Shown here: positions 52,714-63,037 of the stretch, one piece after another | Numbering within the stretch: position 1 is the first letter of the stretch | Layout of the letters: each line of letters opens with the position of its first letter | Assembly: GCF_018736145.1 (NCBI RefSeq) | Contig: NZ_CP059997.1 | Span: 1,363,501 to 1,427,500 of the forward strand | Reading direction: 5' to 3' | Length of the DNA stretch: 64,000 nucleotides | Source of the DNA: Amycolatopsis sp. CA-230715 | Lineage (GTDB): Bacteria; Actinomycetota; Actinomycetes; Mycobacteriales; Pseudonocardiaceae | The notes under the pieces: model-generated | Databases searched by the model: none | Seen by the model: the letters and a program-made list of their open reading frames with translations, nothing else | What the model was told of the DNA's origin: nothing | Program-made: the position numbers and the translations under genes

Positions 52714-53313
52714 TCAGAACCGGGTCTTGCGATCCTGTTCGCGATCCCATTCCCACTGCCACCTGGCCAGCCGGGCGCGGTTCAATCCGAGTGACGTGAG
52801 GCCGTAGATCCCGAGCAAGGTCAGGCACAGGCCCAGCCAGGAACCGGCGCCTGCCGCGATCCCGTCGACCACCGCGCCGAACTCCGTGATCGGTGCGTCG
52901 ACCGGGTTCCCGTCCCGGTCCAGCCACACCGGCACCACCGCACCCTTCAAGGCACCTTCTTCGGCGGGAACCTTTCCGAAACGGGGCACGCCGTTCGGCA
53001 GGGTCCACGTCGCCTCGGTCGGCTTCTCACCTCCGACCGAGGCGCTCCGCCCGGTCGCCGAGAGCGCCGGGCCGTCGGTCAGCAGGGTCGCCGTGCTCTG
53101 GTATCGCGTCTGCACCTGCTCACGTGCCTGTTCCGCTTGCCTCGCATGGGTTTCCGAGCCGATGCTCGCCGCGAACGGCACCGCTGCCAGCGCGAAGAGG
53201 ATGAACAGCACCAGCACGCTCGCCTGGAACCGGTCCGATGGCCGCGCCAGCGAATCCGCGCCCGGCTTGAACGTCCGCCACAACCGCACCAGAATCCTCC
53301 GCGACGCGTCCAT
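52714..53313 (-). CDS. Rv1733c-like membrane protein
   Basis: The 199-residue protein has two membrane helices (about 31-51 and 158-180) around an extracytoplasmic domain with YQSTATLLTDGPA, ATWTLPNG and VPVWLDRDGNPVDAPIT. This is the plan of mycobacterial Rv1733c, a DosR-regulon antigen of unknown role. The ATG at 53311-53313 is set by an AAGGAG site; an in-frame ATG five codons upstream is less likely. A DosR-like box lies 131 bases upstream. Confidence 0.85.
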   Translation of the reverse strand: MDASRRILVRLWRTFKPGADSLARPSDRFQASVLVLFILFALAAVPFAASIGSETHARQAEQAREQVQTRYQSTATLLTDGPALSATGRSASVGGEKPTEATWTLPNGVPRFGKVPAEEGALKGAVVPVWLDRDGNPVDAPITEFGAVVDGIAAGAGSWLGLCLTLLGIYGLTSLGLNRARLARWQWEWDREQDRKTRF

Positions 53314-53443
53314 GGTTTTCTCCTTCACCAGCGGGAAATGCTTTCCACCAGCATCGTCCGAACCCGCGCGCGTCCGAAGGGTCCTCCGGCACCGCCCGCC
53401 CGCGACAGGTCACGGTGATCGAGGACTCTGGGCGAGATGCCGC

Positions 53444-53457
53444 GGGACCAAAGACCC
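53444..53457. promoter_or_regulatory. DosR-like box upstream of the Rv1733c-like gene
   Basis: GGGACCAAAGACCC matches GGGACTWWAGTCCC at 12 of 14. Only one gene (the Rv1733c-like one) reads away from it; the exporter operon on its other side ends here, which makes the assignment clear. Confidence 0.6.
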
Positions 53458-53477
53458 TAAAGAGAGTCCACTGTGGA

Positions 53478-55067
53478 TCAGGTCGCGACGTCCCTGCCGC
53501 GGAAGGCGGTCAGCCCCAGCAGAAAGAGCGCGACAGCCGCCATCACCAGCCACAGGAGTGGCGTCACGGACACCGCGGCACCGGGAAGCCGCGGCAGGTG
53601 CGTGAACGGTGAGAGGTCGACGACCCACGCGGGCAGCCCGAGCAACGGCCCGAAATCGCCGATGACGACGAACCCGGCGAGCACGCCCCACATCCAGGCC
53701 ACCGCGCGCGGCGCCAGGCCGAATACGGCGAACGCCAGCGCGGCCAGCACCCATACCGCGGGCAGCCGGGACACCGCGGCACCGGTCAGCCTGGCGATTT
53801 CCCCGGTGACGTCGCCGGAACGCAGCCCGTTCCCGATCCCCGCGCCGATCCCGGCCGCGACGAGCGGAAGGGCGCTCCCGGCACCGGCCGTCAGCAGGTA
53901 CCCGGTGAGCACCCGTGCTCGTCCGACCGCTCCCGCGAGCAGAGGATCCAGCCGCAGCGCGTGCTCCTCCTGGCCCAGCCGCACGACCACCCACACCGCG
54001 TAGACCGAGACCAGCACGCCGAAGATCGCGAACTCGGCCGCGAGAAAGGAGTCCGTGACACCGCTTTCGCCGCCGAGCGCGGCGATCAGCTGCCGCGCCT
54101 TCGGCGTGTCGAGGAACCGGCTCACCCCACCGGCGAGGTTGCCGATCACCACACCGAGCGCCAGGAAGCACGCCGTCCACACTCCGAGCGCCATCCGGTT
54201 GAGCCGCCACGTGAGCCCCCACGAGCCGCGCAGCAGGCGGTCGGCCCGTTCCGGTCCGGCCCGATCGGCCAGCAGTCCGGCACCGAAGTCGCGGCGGTGT
54301 GCGAGCCGCCGAGCCGCGCCGGCGCACGCCGCCGCGAATCCCAGCGACAGCAGCGAAACCCACCACCGCTCACCGGCGTAGGCATGCAGCTGGTGTGCCC
54401 AGCCGATCGGGGAAAGCCAGGACAGCCAAGCGTTTCCGGTCGCGTCGCCCACCGCGCGCAGCACGTACGCCACCACCAGTGCCGCGGCAGCCAGACCGGA
54501 CGCCGTCCTGGCACCGCGGGTGAGCTGTGCGGTGACCGCCGCGAGCGAACCGAAAGCAAGCCCGGTCACCGCCCACCCGAGACCGAACGCGAAGGACCCG
54601 GCCCAAGGAAGCCCGGCCGCGACGAGTCCGAACGCGGTGACGAGTCCGAGCACCAGGCTCGCCGCCGAAACCACGGTCAGCGCGGCCGCGAGCGCCGCGG
54701 ACCGGCCGGTGACGGCGGCTCCGACGAGCTCCAGCCGCCCGGATTCCTCCTCGGCCCTGGTGTGCCGGACGACCGTGAGGATCATCAGCAACCCGACCAA
54801 GGCAGCGCCGAAGCCGCCGAGTTTGAACACCGCGGTCGCCCCGGCCGTCGGCGCGTACACCGGTCCGTACAACGCCAGCATGGCGGGAACGGAGTTGACG
54901 CTGTCGGCGATCGCCGCGCGATCCGCGGCGCCGGGGTAGAGCGCGACGGTGGCCGCCGCCGACGCGGCCGCGACCACGACGAACACTCCGATCCACAACG
55001 GCAGCCGGATCCGGTCCAGGCGCAGCGCCAGTCTGATGAGCATCCTGGTACCGGTGAGCGCGTTCAT
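53478..55067 (-). CDS. ABC-2 exporter permease, fused double type
   Basis: The 529-residue protein has about twelve hydrophobic segments in two similar halves (GTRMLIRLALRLDRIRLPLW and WGLTWRLNRMALGVWTACF start them). This is the plan of actinobacterial polyketide-antibiotic exporters whose permease is one long chain. It should pair with the ATPase encoded just upstream, whose stop overlaps its start (ATGA). The substrate is unknown. It is the last gene of the CBS-BON/P1B-ATPase operon. Confidence 0.85.
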   Translation of the reverse strand: MNALTGTRMLIRLALRLDRIRLPLWIGVFVVVAAASAAATVALYPGAADRAAIADSVNSVPAMLALYGPVYAPTAGATAVFKLGGFGAALVGLLMILTVVRHTRAEEESGRLELVGAAVTGRSAALAAALTVVSAASLVLGLVTAFGLVAAGLPWAGSFAFGLGWAVTGLAFGSLAAVTAQLTRGARTASGLAAAALVVAYVLRAVGDATGNAWLSWLSPIGWAHQLHAYAGERWWVSLLSLGFAAACAGAARRLAHRRDFGAGLLADRAGPERADRLLRGSWGLTWRLNRMALGVWTACFLALGVVIGNLAGGVSRFLDTPKARQLIAALGGESGVTDSFLAAEFAIFGVLVSVYAVWVVVRLGQEEHALRLDPLLAGAVGRARVLTGYLLTAGAGSALPLVAAGIGAGIGNGLRSGDVTGEIARLTGAAVSRLPAVWVLAALAFAVFGLAPRAVAWMWGVLAGFVVIGDFGPLLGLPAWVVDLSPFTHLPRLPGAAVSVTPLLWLVMAAVALFLLGLTAFRGRDVAT

Positions 55068-55978
55068 ACCGACGCCTCCGCGGTGTCGCGGCGGTAGTGC
55101 CGCAGGAACAGCTCTTCGAGGGTCGGCTGGCGGCTGGTCACGCTCCGCACGCCCACATGGCTCAACGCGCCGAGGACGCCGTCGAGCCCGGCGCTGTCGA
55201 CGCTCATCCGCACCTGGTCGCCATCGACGGAGAGATCGTGCACGGCGGGCAGTGCTCGGAGCTCGTCGGGCACCCGGGAGACCCGCGCCGTGATGGTCGT
55301 GCGGGTCAGGTGGCGCAGCTCGTCGAGGGAGCCGGTGTCGACGTTCCGCCCGTGGCGGATGATGCTGACGCGGTCGCACAGCGCCTCGGCTTCGGCCAGG
55401 ATGTGGCTCGACAGCAGAACCGTGCGGCCACGCTCGCGCTCTTCCCGCACACAGTCGCGGAACACTTGGTCCATCAAGGGATCCAGGCCCGCGGTCGGCT
55501 CGTCGAGGAGCAGGAGGTCCACATCGGACGCCAGCGCCGCGACCACGGCGACCTTCTGGCGGTTGCCCTTCGAATAGGCCACCGCCTTCGTCGTCGGGTC
55601 GAGGTCGAACAGCTCCAGGTAACGGGCGCGGCGCTTCGGGTCGAGCCCGCCGCGCAACCGGCCGAGCAGGTCGATCGTCTCGCCGCCGGTGAGGTTCGGC
55701 CACAGCGACACCTCACCCGGCACGTAGGCCAGCTTCCGGTGCAGCAGCACGGAATCGCGCCACGGATCGCCGCCGAGCAGCCGGACCTGACCCGAGTCCG
55801 CCCGCAACAACCCGAGCAGCACCCGGATGGTGGTCGACTTCCCCGCACCGTTCGGGCCGAGGAACCCGTGCACCTCGCCCGCGCGCACGGTGAGGTCCAG
55901 ACCGTCCAGTGCCTGGACGGTCCCGAACGCCTTCGACAAACCCGTGATCTCGATCGCCGGTCGTTCCTGGTCGGTCAT
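55064..55978 (-). CDS. ABC exporter ATPase
   Basis: The 304-residue protein has Walker A GPNGAGKST, Walker B LLLLDEPTAGLDPL and H-loop SSHILAEAE. The signature reads YSKGNRQKV, the non-canonical form typical of the antibiotic-exporter class, in place of LSGGQ. A C-terminal domain of about 90 residues follows. It overlaps both the metal-ATPase stop and the permease start, so the exporter is translated with the P1B-ATPase. Confidence 0.9.
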   Translation of the reverse strand: MTDQERPAIEITGLSKAFGTVQALDGLDLTVRAGEVHGFLGPNGAGKSTTIRVLLGLLRADSGQVRLLGGDPWRDSVLLHRKLAYVPGEVSLWPNLTGGETIDLLGRLRGGLDPKRRARYLELFDLDPTTKAVAYSKGNRQKVAVVAALASDVDLLLLDEPTAGLDPLMDQVFRDCVREERERGRTVLLSSHILAEAEALCDRVSIIRHGRNVDTGSLDELRHLTRTTITARVSRVPDELRALPAVHDLSVDGDQVRMSVDSAGLDGVLGALSHVGVRSVTSRQPTLEELFLRHYRRDTAEASV

Positions 55979-58239
55979 CGGTCCTCCTTGCCGCTGAAAA
56001 AGGCTTCTTCCTCTTGGGCGTAGTGCAGGTTCAGCACGGCGTCGAGCCCGTACAGGGTGGCCCGCAGGTCGTCGACCTGGTCGGCGCCGATCCGGCCGGG
56101 AGCCACCGCGAGGTGGCGCCCGAGTCGCCGGGACAGCCGGGAGATCTCGGCGTGCTCCCTGCTCAACGCGGCCGTGCGCACGGCACCGAGCACCGGGTAG
56201 AGCTCGGACTCTTCCGCCACCTCGTGCGGCAGCAGGCGCTCGACGACCATCCGGTTGGCGCGCCGGACCGCGGCGTCGGAGGCGGCCGTCGGCCCGTCCG
56301 CGAGCGCGTCCGCGGCGTGCCGGATCGCGGCCCTCGCCGGTGCCAGTCGCTCGTGCTCGGCCGAGAACCTCGCCGCCAGCTCGTCCGCACGCGGATCGTG
56401 CCGCCGGGTTCGCCCGCGCAGGGCGCGCAACGCGTTCAGGATCGCCACGACGTCGATGGCTTCCTGGACCACCGCACCGGCGACGGGGAGCAGCAAGCCC
56501 GACGCGGCCGCGGCCATCGCGCCCAGCGACAGCACCGTGCCGCCGACCGCGCTCCACACCGCGAGCGTTCGGGAACGCCGCGCCGTTTCGACCGCGTCGG
56601 CCAGCCTTTCCAGCCGGTCGTCCAGGATCACCGCGTCGGCCACCTGCGTGGCCGCCGTGGCGCCATAGGAACCCATCGCGACGCCCACATCCGCGGTCGC
56701 GAGCGCGGGTGCGTCGTTGACACCGTCTCCGACGAACGCGGTAACCCCGGCGCGGCAAGCATTCTCGGCCGAAGTCACCTTCTCCGCCGGGCCCACCTCG
56801 GCGGTCACCGCGTCGAGGCCGAGCGTCGCGGCCACTTCTCGCGCGTTGTCCACGCGATCGCCGGTCACCAGCCGGATTTCCCGGATTCCCGCCTCCCGCA
56901 AGCGTTTCATGGTCCGAGGCGCGTCGCGGCGCACCCGGTCGCGCACCAGGAACGCGGCCGTGAGCGCACCGTCCACGTCCACCCACACCACGCTCGCCAG
57001 GTCCAGCTTGCCCCGGTTCAGCACGCCCCGCGCCCACCCCGGCAGGTCGCGCTCCCCCGGCAGACGGCCGACCGTCACCCGCCGCCCGTCGACCACACCC
57101 CGCACGCCGGTGCCCGGGGTCTCGGTCACGTCCTGCGCTCGTTCCACGGGCACGCCCGCGGCAGCCGCCGCGCGGACGATCGCCGCGGCGAGCACGTGCG
57201 GGGAAAGGCGCTCCACGCTGGCGGCCAAGGCGAGCACTCTTTCCTCAGTCATTCCCGGCGCGCACACGACGTCGGTGACCTCCGGCCTGCCCTCGCTCAC
57301 CGTCCCGGTCTTGTCCAGCAGCAGCACCCGGACGTTGCCGAGCGTCTCGAGCGCGGCGCCGTCCTTCACCACGACCCCGGCCCGCGACATCCGCGACATC
57401 CCCGCGGTCACCGCGATCGGCACCGCCAGCAACAGCGGGCACGGCGTCGCCGTCACCAGCACCGCGACCGCGCGAACCGCGTCCCCGGTGAACAGCCACG
57501 CCGCGGCGGCCATCAGCAAGGCCACCGGCAGGAACCAGATCGCGATCCGGTCGGCGATCCTGGCGACCGGAGCGGTGCCCGCGACGGCGCGTTCGGCCAG
57601 GCGCACGATCCCGGCGTAGGTGCTTTCCCCCGCCGCGGCCGTGGCGACCAGGTCGACGGCGGCACCCGCGTTCACGGTTCCACTGTGGACAGTCGCCCCG
57701 GCGCGCTTGGGCACCGGGAGCGGTTCCCCGGTCAGCGCGGACTCGTCGAAGGCGCCGTCCGCGTCGAGGACGCCGTCGACCGACACCACCTCACCCGGCA
57801 GCACGACGATCGCCTGCCCGGCGACGACCTCGTCCACGCCGATGGTCTCGAGGCCGTCCGCGGTGCGCCGGTGCGTTCGGGACGGCGCTCTGTCGAGCAG
57901 CATCGAAAGGTCGCGGCCCGCACGTCGCCTCGCGCCGGCTTCGAGCACATGGCCCGTGGCCACCATGAGGGCCACGATCCCGCCCGCGAGGTACTCACCG
58001 ACCGGGAGTGTCGCCGCGAGCGCGAGGACCGCCAAAAGGTCGGCGCCCCACCGCCTGGCACGGAGATCGGCCATGACCCACACGACCGACGGCCCCAGCG
58101 CGACCACCGTCGCCGCCGCCCACAACACTTTCGCGCCACCGCCGCCCACCAGCGACAGCACACCGCCCGTTCCGACGAGCAGTGTTACCGCGACCAGGAG
58201 AACCGCTTCCCGTGAGCGCGCGAGCCGCACCGCCCTCAT
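55975..58239 (-). CDS. P1B-5-type metal ATPase with C-terminal hemerythrin domain
   Basis: The 754-residue protein has about eight membrane helices, the metal-site motif TPC (265-267), the phosphorylation site DKTGT (309-313) and GDGVND (504-509). The TPC motif plus a C-terminal hemerythrin domain defines P1B-5 ATPases, linked to Ni, Fe or Co export. The tail (about 612-754) supplies hemerythrin-like ligands His629, His672, Glu676, His696, His739 and Glu743. No N-terminal metal-binding domain is present. The usual His-Pro pair of the nucleotide site reads His348-Val349, an oddity. Its ATG overlaps the CBS-BON gene stop. Confidence 0.9.
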   Translation of the reverse strand: MRAVRLARSREAVLLVAVTLLVGTGGVLSLVGGGGAKVLWAAATVVALGPSVVWVMADLRARRWGADLLAVLALAATLPVGEYLAGGIVALMVATGHVLEAGARRRAGRDLSMLLDRAPSRTHRRTADGLETIGVDEVVAGQAIVVLPGEVVSVDGVLDADGAFDESALTGEPLPVPKRAGATVHSGTVNAGAAVDLVATAAAGESTYAGIVRLAERAVAGTAPVARIADRIAIWFLPVALLMAAAAWLFTGDAVRAVAVLVTATPCPLLLAVPIAVTAGMSRMSRAGVVVKDGAALETLGNVRVLLLDKTGTVSEGRPEVTDVVCAPGMTEERVLALAASVERLSPHVLAAAIVRAAAAAGVPVERAQDVTETPGTGVRGVVDGRRVTVGRLPGERDLPGWARGVLNRGKLDLASVVWVDVDGALTAAFLVRDRVRRDAPRTMKRLREAGIREIRLVTGDRVDNAREVAATLGLDAVTAEVGPAEKVTSAENACRAGVTAFVGDGVNDAPALATADVGVAMGSYGATAATQVADAVILDDRLERLADAVETARRSRTLAVWSAVGGTVLSLGAMAAAASGLLLPVAGAVVQEAIDVVAILNALRALRGRTRRHDPRADELAARFSAEHERLAPARAAIRHAADALADGPTAASDAAVRRANRMVVERLLPHEVAEESELYPVLGAVRTAALSREHAEISRLSRRLGRHLAVAPGRIGADQVDDLRATLYGLDAVLNLHYAQEEEAFFSGKEDR

Positions 58240-58883
58240 CACGCCACGTCGTTCCAGACGTAGTCGAGCCGGTTTTCGACCGCGACGACCCCGGGAACGT
58301 CCTCGACCATCCGCGTGAGCGTCTCGACCTCGCTGCGCTTCTCCACGCGCCCGCACATCGTGACGACGCCGTCGTGCACCGCGACCCGCGCGCGATCGGG
58401 TCCCAGTCCCAGCGCGCGGAGCAACACCCCGCGCTCCACCTCGTGAAGGAGTTCGTCATCGGTGCGCACGAACACGCGCACCAGGTCGCTGCGCGAGACC
58501 ACACCGACCAGCGCTCCGCGCCGCAGCACGAAAAGGCGCCGCACCCCGGTGCGCGCGAACTCCGCCGACGCGGCGGTCAGCGAGGCGCCCGCGTCGATGG
58601 TCAGCGCGGGCGCGGTCATCAGATCCGAGGCGACCCTGCCGCTCATTCTGCGGTCGCGCCGCGAAAGACGCTTCGCGAGCCACGATGGCCGTTCGTGCTC
58701 GCGCAGGTGCGACAGGAGATCCGCCTCCGAGACCACCCCCACGAGCGCGCCGTGCCGATCGAGGACACCCACGGCGCTGATCGCCCGCGCGGTCAGCACC
58801 TCGGCGATCTCCTTGAGCGGTGTGTCGGTGCGGACCGTCACCGGGTCCGGGGTCATGACGGTGGAAACGGTGAGAGACGTCAT
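58239..58883 (-). CDS. CBS-CBS-BON protein
   Basis: The 214-residue protein has two CBS motifs (STVMTPDPVTVRTDTPLKEI, SDLMTAPALTIDAGASLTAA) and a C-terminal BON domain (RVAVHDGVVTMCGRVEKRSE, VPGVVAVENRLDYVWND). CBS pairs sense nucleotides, and BON domains contact membranes or partners. It opens the metal ATPase/exporter operon and may regulate it at the protein level. A GGAGG site precedes the ATG. A palindrome GACCTAGGTC lies about 105 bases upstream. Confidence 0.88.
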   Translation of the reverse strand: MTSLTVSTVMTPDPVTVRTDTPLKEIAEVLTARAISAVGVLDRHGALVGVVSEADLLSHLREHERPSWLAKRLSRRDRRMSGRVASDLMTAPALTIDAGASLTAASAEFARTGVRRLFVLRRGALVGVVSRSDLVRVFVRTDDELLHEVERGVLLRALGLGPDRARVAVHDGVVTMCGRVEKRSEVETLTRMVEDVPGVVAVENRLDYVWNDVA

Positions 58884-58986
58884 CGCGGTCCTCCACTCGA
58901 ACACGCCGCCTCACGTCCGACGGCTCCTCCCCCGAAGGTAGGGACCGAGCGGGGGCCGTCGCGGCGGTCCTTCGCCCACCAGCGGA

Positions 58987-59000
58987 AGGACCTAGGTCGT
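58987..59000. promoter_or_regulatory. Palindrome, weak DosR-like box before the CBS-BON operon
   Basis: AGGACCTAGGTCGT contains a perfect ten-base palindrome, GACCTAGGTC (58989-58998). It matches the DosR consensus at only 9 of 14 positions. It could serve the leftward CBS-BON/P1B-ATPase operon. Confidence 0.25.
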
Positions 59001-60004
59001 CAGTTCACCCGCAGGACCGCCGCCCCGTTGACCCGGTCCGCGGCGAGATCGGACAGCGCGCGGTCCGCTTCCGCCAGCGGATACGGCGATGTCGACACCC
59101 GCAACCGGTGCGACCCCGCGACGCCGAGGAACTCTTCAGCGTCAGCCCGCGTGTTGGCGGTGACGCTGCGGACCTGGCGCTCCTGGAACAGGTGGCGCTG
59201 GTACCGCAACGGCGGGATGTCCGAGAGGTGGATGCCCGCGATCGCCAGCGTGCCGCCGCGGTCGAGCGCGGCCAGGGCGGGCAGGACCAGGTCACCAACC
59301 GGGGCGAACAGGATCGCGGAATCCAGCGGTTCCGGCGGCGAGTCCCCGGCGCCGGTCGCGGAGGCGGCGCCGAGTTCGAGCGCCAGCCTCCTGGCGGCCG
59401 CGCTCCGCGTCATCACGTGGACCGTGACGCCCCGAGCGATCGCCACCTGCGCCGTCAAGTGCGCGCTGCCGCCGAACCCGTAGATCCCCAGCACTCCGCG
59501 CTCCGGGACCTCCGCCCGGAGCAGCGCGCGGTAACCGATGATCCCGGCGCACAGCAGCGGAGCGAGTTCGTCGTCGGTGTACCCGTCCGGCAGGCGGAGC
59601 GCGTAGCCCGCCGGGACGACGGCGAACTCGGCATACCCGCCGTCGGCGTCCCACCCCGTGTAAACCGAGTCGGGGCAGAGGTTCTCCCGCCCGCGCGCGC
59701 AGTACCGGCACCGCCCGCAGGTACCGCGCAGCCAGGCGATACCGGCCCGGTCGCCGATCGCGAACCCGGTGGCGGGCCCGTCGCCGATCGCGACCACCTC
59801 TCCGACGACTTCGTGCCCGGGAGTGACGCCCCGCCGGTGCACGGCAAGATCGCCTTCCGCGACGTGCAGGTCCGTCCGGCAGACACCGCACACCAGCACC
59901 CGCACCAGCAGCTCGCCGGGCCCTGGCACGGGAACCGGCGCGGTCACCTGGTCAAGCGGGCGCGACACCATCGGCCCCGGCCGCGTCACCCGCCAGGCAC
60001 TCAT
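59000..60004 (-). CDS. Zinc-dependent alcohol dehydrogenase-family protein
   Basis: The 334-residue protein has the zinc-ADH pattern CGVCRTDLHVAEGDL, GHEVVGEVVAIGDG, a structural-zinc set GTCGRCRYCARGRENLC and a dinucleotide turn GIYGFGGSAHL. It should reduce aldehydes or oxidise alcohols with NAD(P), a fermentative outlet. I use the ATG at 60002-60004, matching the family start; an upstream in-frame ATG at 60086-60088 would add 28 residues. A DosR-like box at 60103 precedes it. Confidence 0.88.
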   Translation of the reverse strand: MSAWRVTRPGPMVSRPLDQVTAPVPVPGPGELLVRVLVCGVCRTDLHVAEGDLAVHRRGVTPGHEVVGEVVAIGDGPATGFAIGDRAGIAWLRGTCGRCRYCARGRENLCPDSVYTGWDADGGYAEFAVVPAGYALRLPDGYTDDELAPLLCAGIIGYRALLRAEVPERGVLGIYGFGGSAHLTAQVAIARGVTVHVMTRSAAARRLALELGAASATGAGDSPPEPLDSAILFAPVGDLVLPALAALDRGGTLAIAGIHLSDIPPLRYQRHLFQERQVRSVTANTRADAEEFLGVAGSHRLRVSTSPYPLAEADRALSDLAADRVNGAAVLRVN

Positions 60005-60102
60005 CCGCTCGTTCACACCGTCGAGAATGCCCGCGACGGCACTCTTCCGCGACTGCCGAAGGTCCTCTCCACTCGATGAATCCACCATGGTCACCGGGTG
60101 AC

Positions 60103-60116
60103 GGGACGTAGGCCCC
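60103..60116. promoter_or_regulatory. DosR-like box between alcohol dehydrogenase and FtsH
   Basis: GGGACGTAGGCCCC matches GGGACTWWAGTCCC at 11 of 14 positions and also resembles the GGGAC-N-GGCCC form. It lies about 100 bases from the leftward dehydrogenase start and 36 bases before the rightward FtsH start. Confidence 0.45.
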
Positions 60117-60151
60117 TGTCCGCGCCCGCCGACCGTGGAGAAGGTGGGCGA

Positions 60152-62047
<1,896 letters not shown>

Positions 62048-62064
62048 CTGGCCAGTGTCACCGG

Positions 62065-62088
62065 CGGCGAGGACTTCTTCCTCTGCCG
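62065..62088 (+). terminator. Hairpin after FtsH
   Basis: CGGCGAGGA (62065-62073) and TCCTCTGCCG (62079-62088) pair over nine bases with one bulged T and a five-base loop, 18 bases after the stop. Confidence 0.45.
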
Positions 62089-62160
62089 GCGGGGCACGGA
62101 CGAGATCGACACTCGGCCCGTGGCGCGGATTCGCGCGAACGGCAATGAAAGGGGTGCGCC

Positions 62161-62424
62161 ATGCCGAACTGGTGGTACCACGCATGCGGTGGCACGGGCT
62201 GGTTCGGGCCGGCCATCGGCCTTGGCATCGTCCTGATCGCCGGGATCGTCCTGCTCGCGATCGCGCTGGTGCGCCGCGGTTCGAAACCGCAGGCACCGGA
62301 CCCGACGGCCATGCACGTTCTCGAAGAACGGTTCGCCCGCGGGGAAATCGACACCGAGGAATTCGAACAACGGCGCGACATCCTGCGCCGGGCAGCGGAA
62401 AACGGGACGAGGAGAACACGATGA
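62161..62424 (+). CDS. SHOCT-domain small membrane protein
   Basis: The 87-residue protein has one membrane helix (about 17-38) and a C-terminal SHOCT motif (LEERFARGEIDTEEFEQRRDIL). SHOCT units are short oligomerisation motifs often found in stress genes beside FtsH or heat-shock functions. A GAAAGGGG ribosome site precedes the ATG. The stop overlaps the next start (ATGA). Confidence 0.82.
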   Translation: MPNWWYHACGGTGWFGPAIGLGIVLIAGIVLLAIALVRRGSKPQAPDPTAMHVLEERFARGEIDTEEFEQRRDILRRAAENGTRRTR

Positions 62425-63026
62425 CGATCGACCCCGCGCGCTCCGGCGGCACGCCGAGCCTGATCGACCAGGCCATGCCACGGCCCGACTTCACCCTTAC
62501 CGAGCACCTCTTCGTCGACGCACCGGCGGGTGCCGTCTACGACGAGATCGGGCGGTTCGACCTCGGCCGGGTTTCCGATCCCGTGCTCCGCGTCCTGTTC
62601 TGGTGCCGGGCGTTTCCCGAACGGCTCCAGCGCCTGCTCTTCCCGAAGGGCGCGGAAGAGATGACCTCGGCGGAGATCGCCGTCGGCACCGACTGGGTCC
62701 TGCTCGGCGAACGCGACGGCGAGGAAATCGTCCTCGGCGCGAAAGGGCGGTTCTGGATCCCGGTCGTCAAATGGGACCAGATCCCGGTCGACGACTTCGA
62801 GCGCACCACCCCCGCGCACCACGGCCGGATCGTGACCTCGTTCGCGGTGCGCCCGTACGGGGACCGGCGCAGCGTGGTGACCTACGAAATCCGGGTCGAC
62901 CTGCCGGACACGGGCACCCGCCGCGCGTTCCGGGCCTACTGGGTGACCGTGCGCCCCTTCGTCGGGCTGGTCGGCAGGAGGATCCTGCGCGCGATCCGCG
63001 ACGCGGCGACCACCGTCGAGTGCTGA
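62421..63026 (+). CDS. SRPBCC-fold protein
   Basis: The 201-residue protein has a START/SRPBCC lipid-pocket layout: FVDAPAGAVYDEIGRFDLG, GTDWVLLGERDGEEIVLGAKGRFW, then VTSFAVRPYGDRRSVVTYEIRVDL and a long C-terminal helix. It may bind a hydrophobic ligand; the substrate is unknown. It is translationally coupled to the SHOCT gene. It converges with the oxidoreductase, with 11 bases between. Confidence 0.7.
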   Translation: MTIDPARSGGTPSLIDQAMPRPDFTLTEHLFVDAPAGAVYDEIGRFDLGRVSDPVLRVLFWCRAFPERLQRLLFPKGAEEMTSAEIAVGTDWVLLGERDGEEIVLGAKGRFWIPVVKWDQIPVDDFERTTPAHHGRIVTSFAVRPYGDRRSVVTYEIRVDLPDTGTRRAFRAYWVTVRPFVGLVGRRILRAIRDAATTVEC

Positions 63027-63037
63027 CGGCCGCGAGC

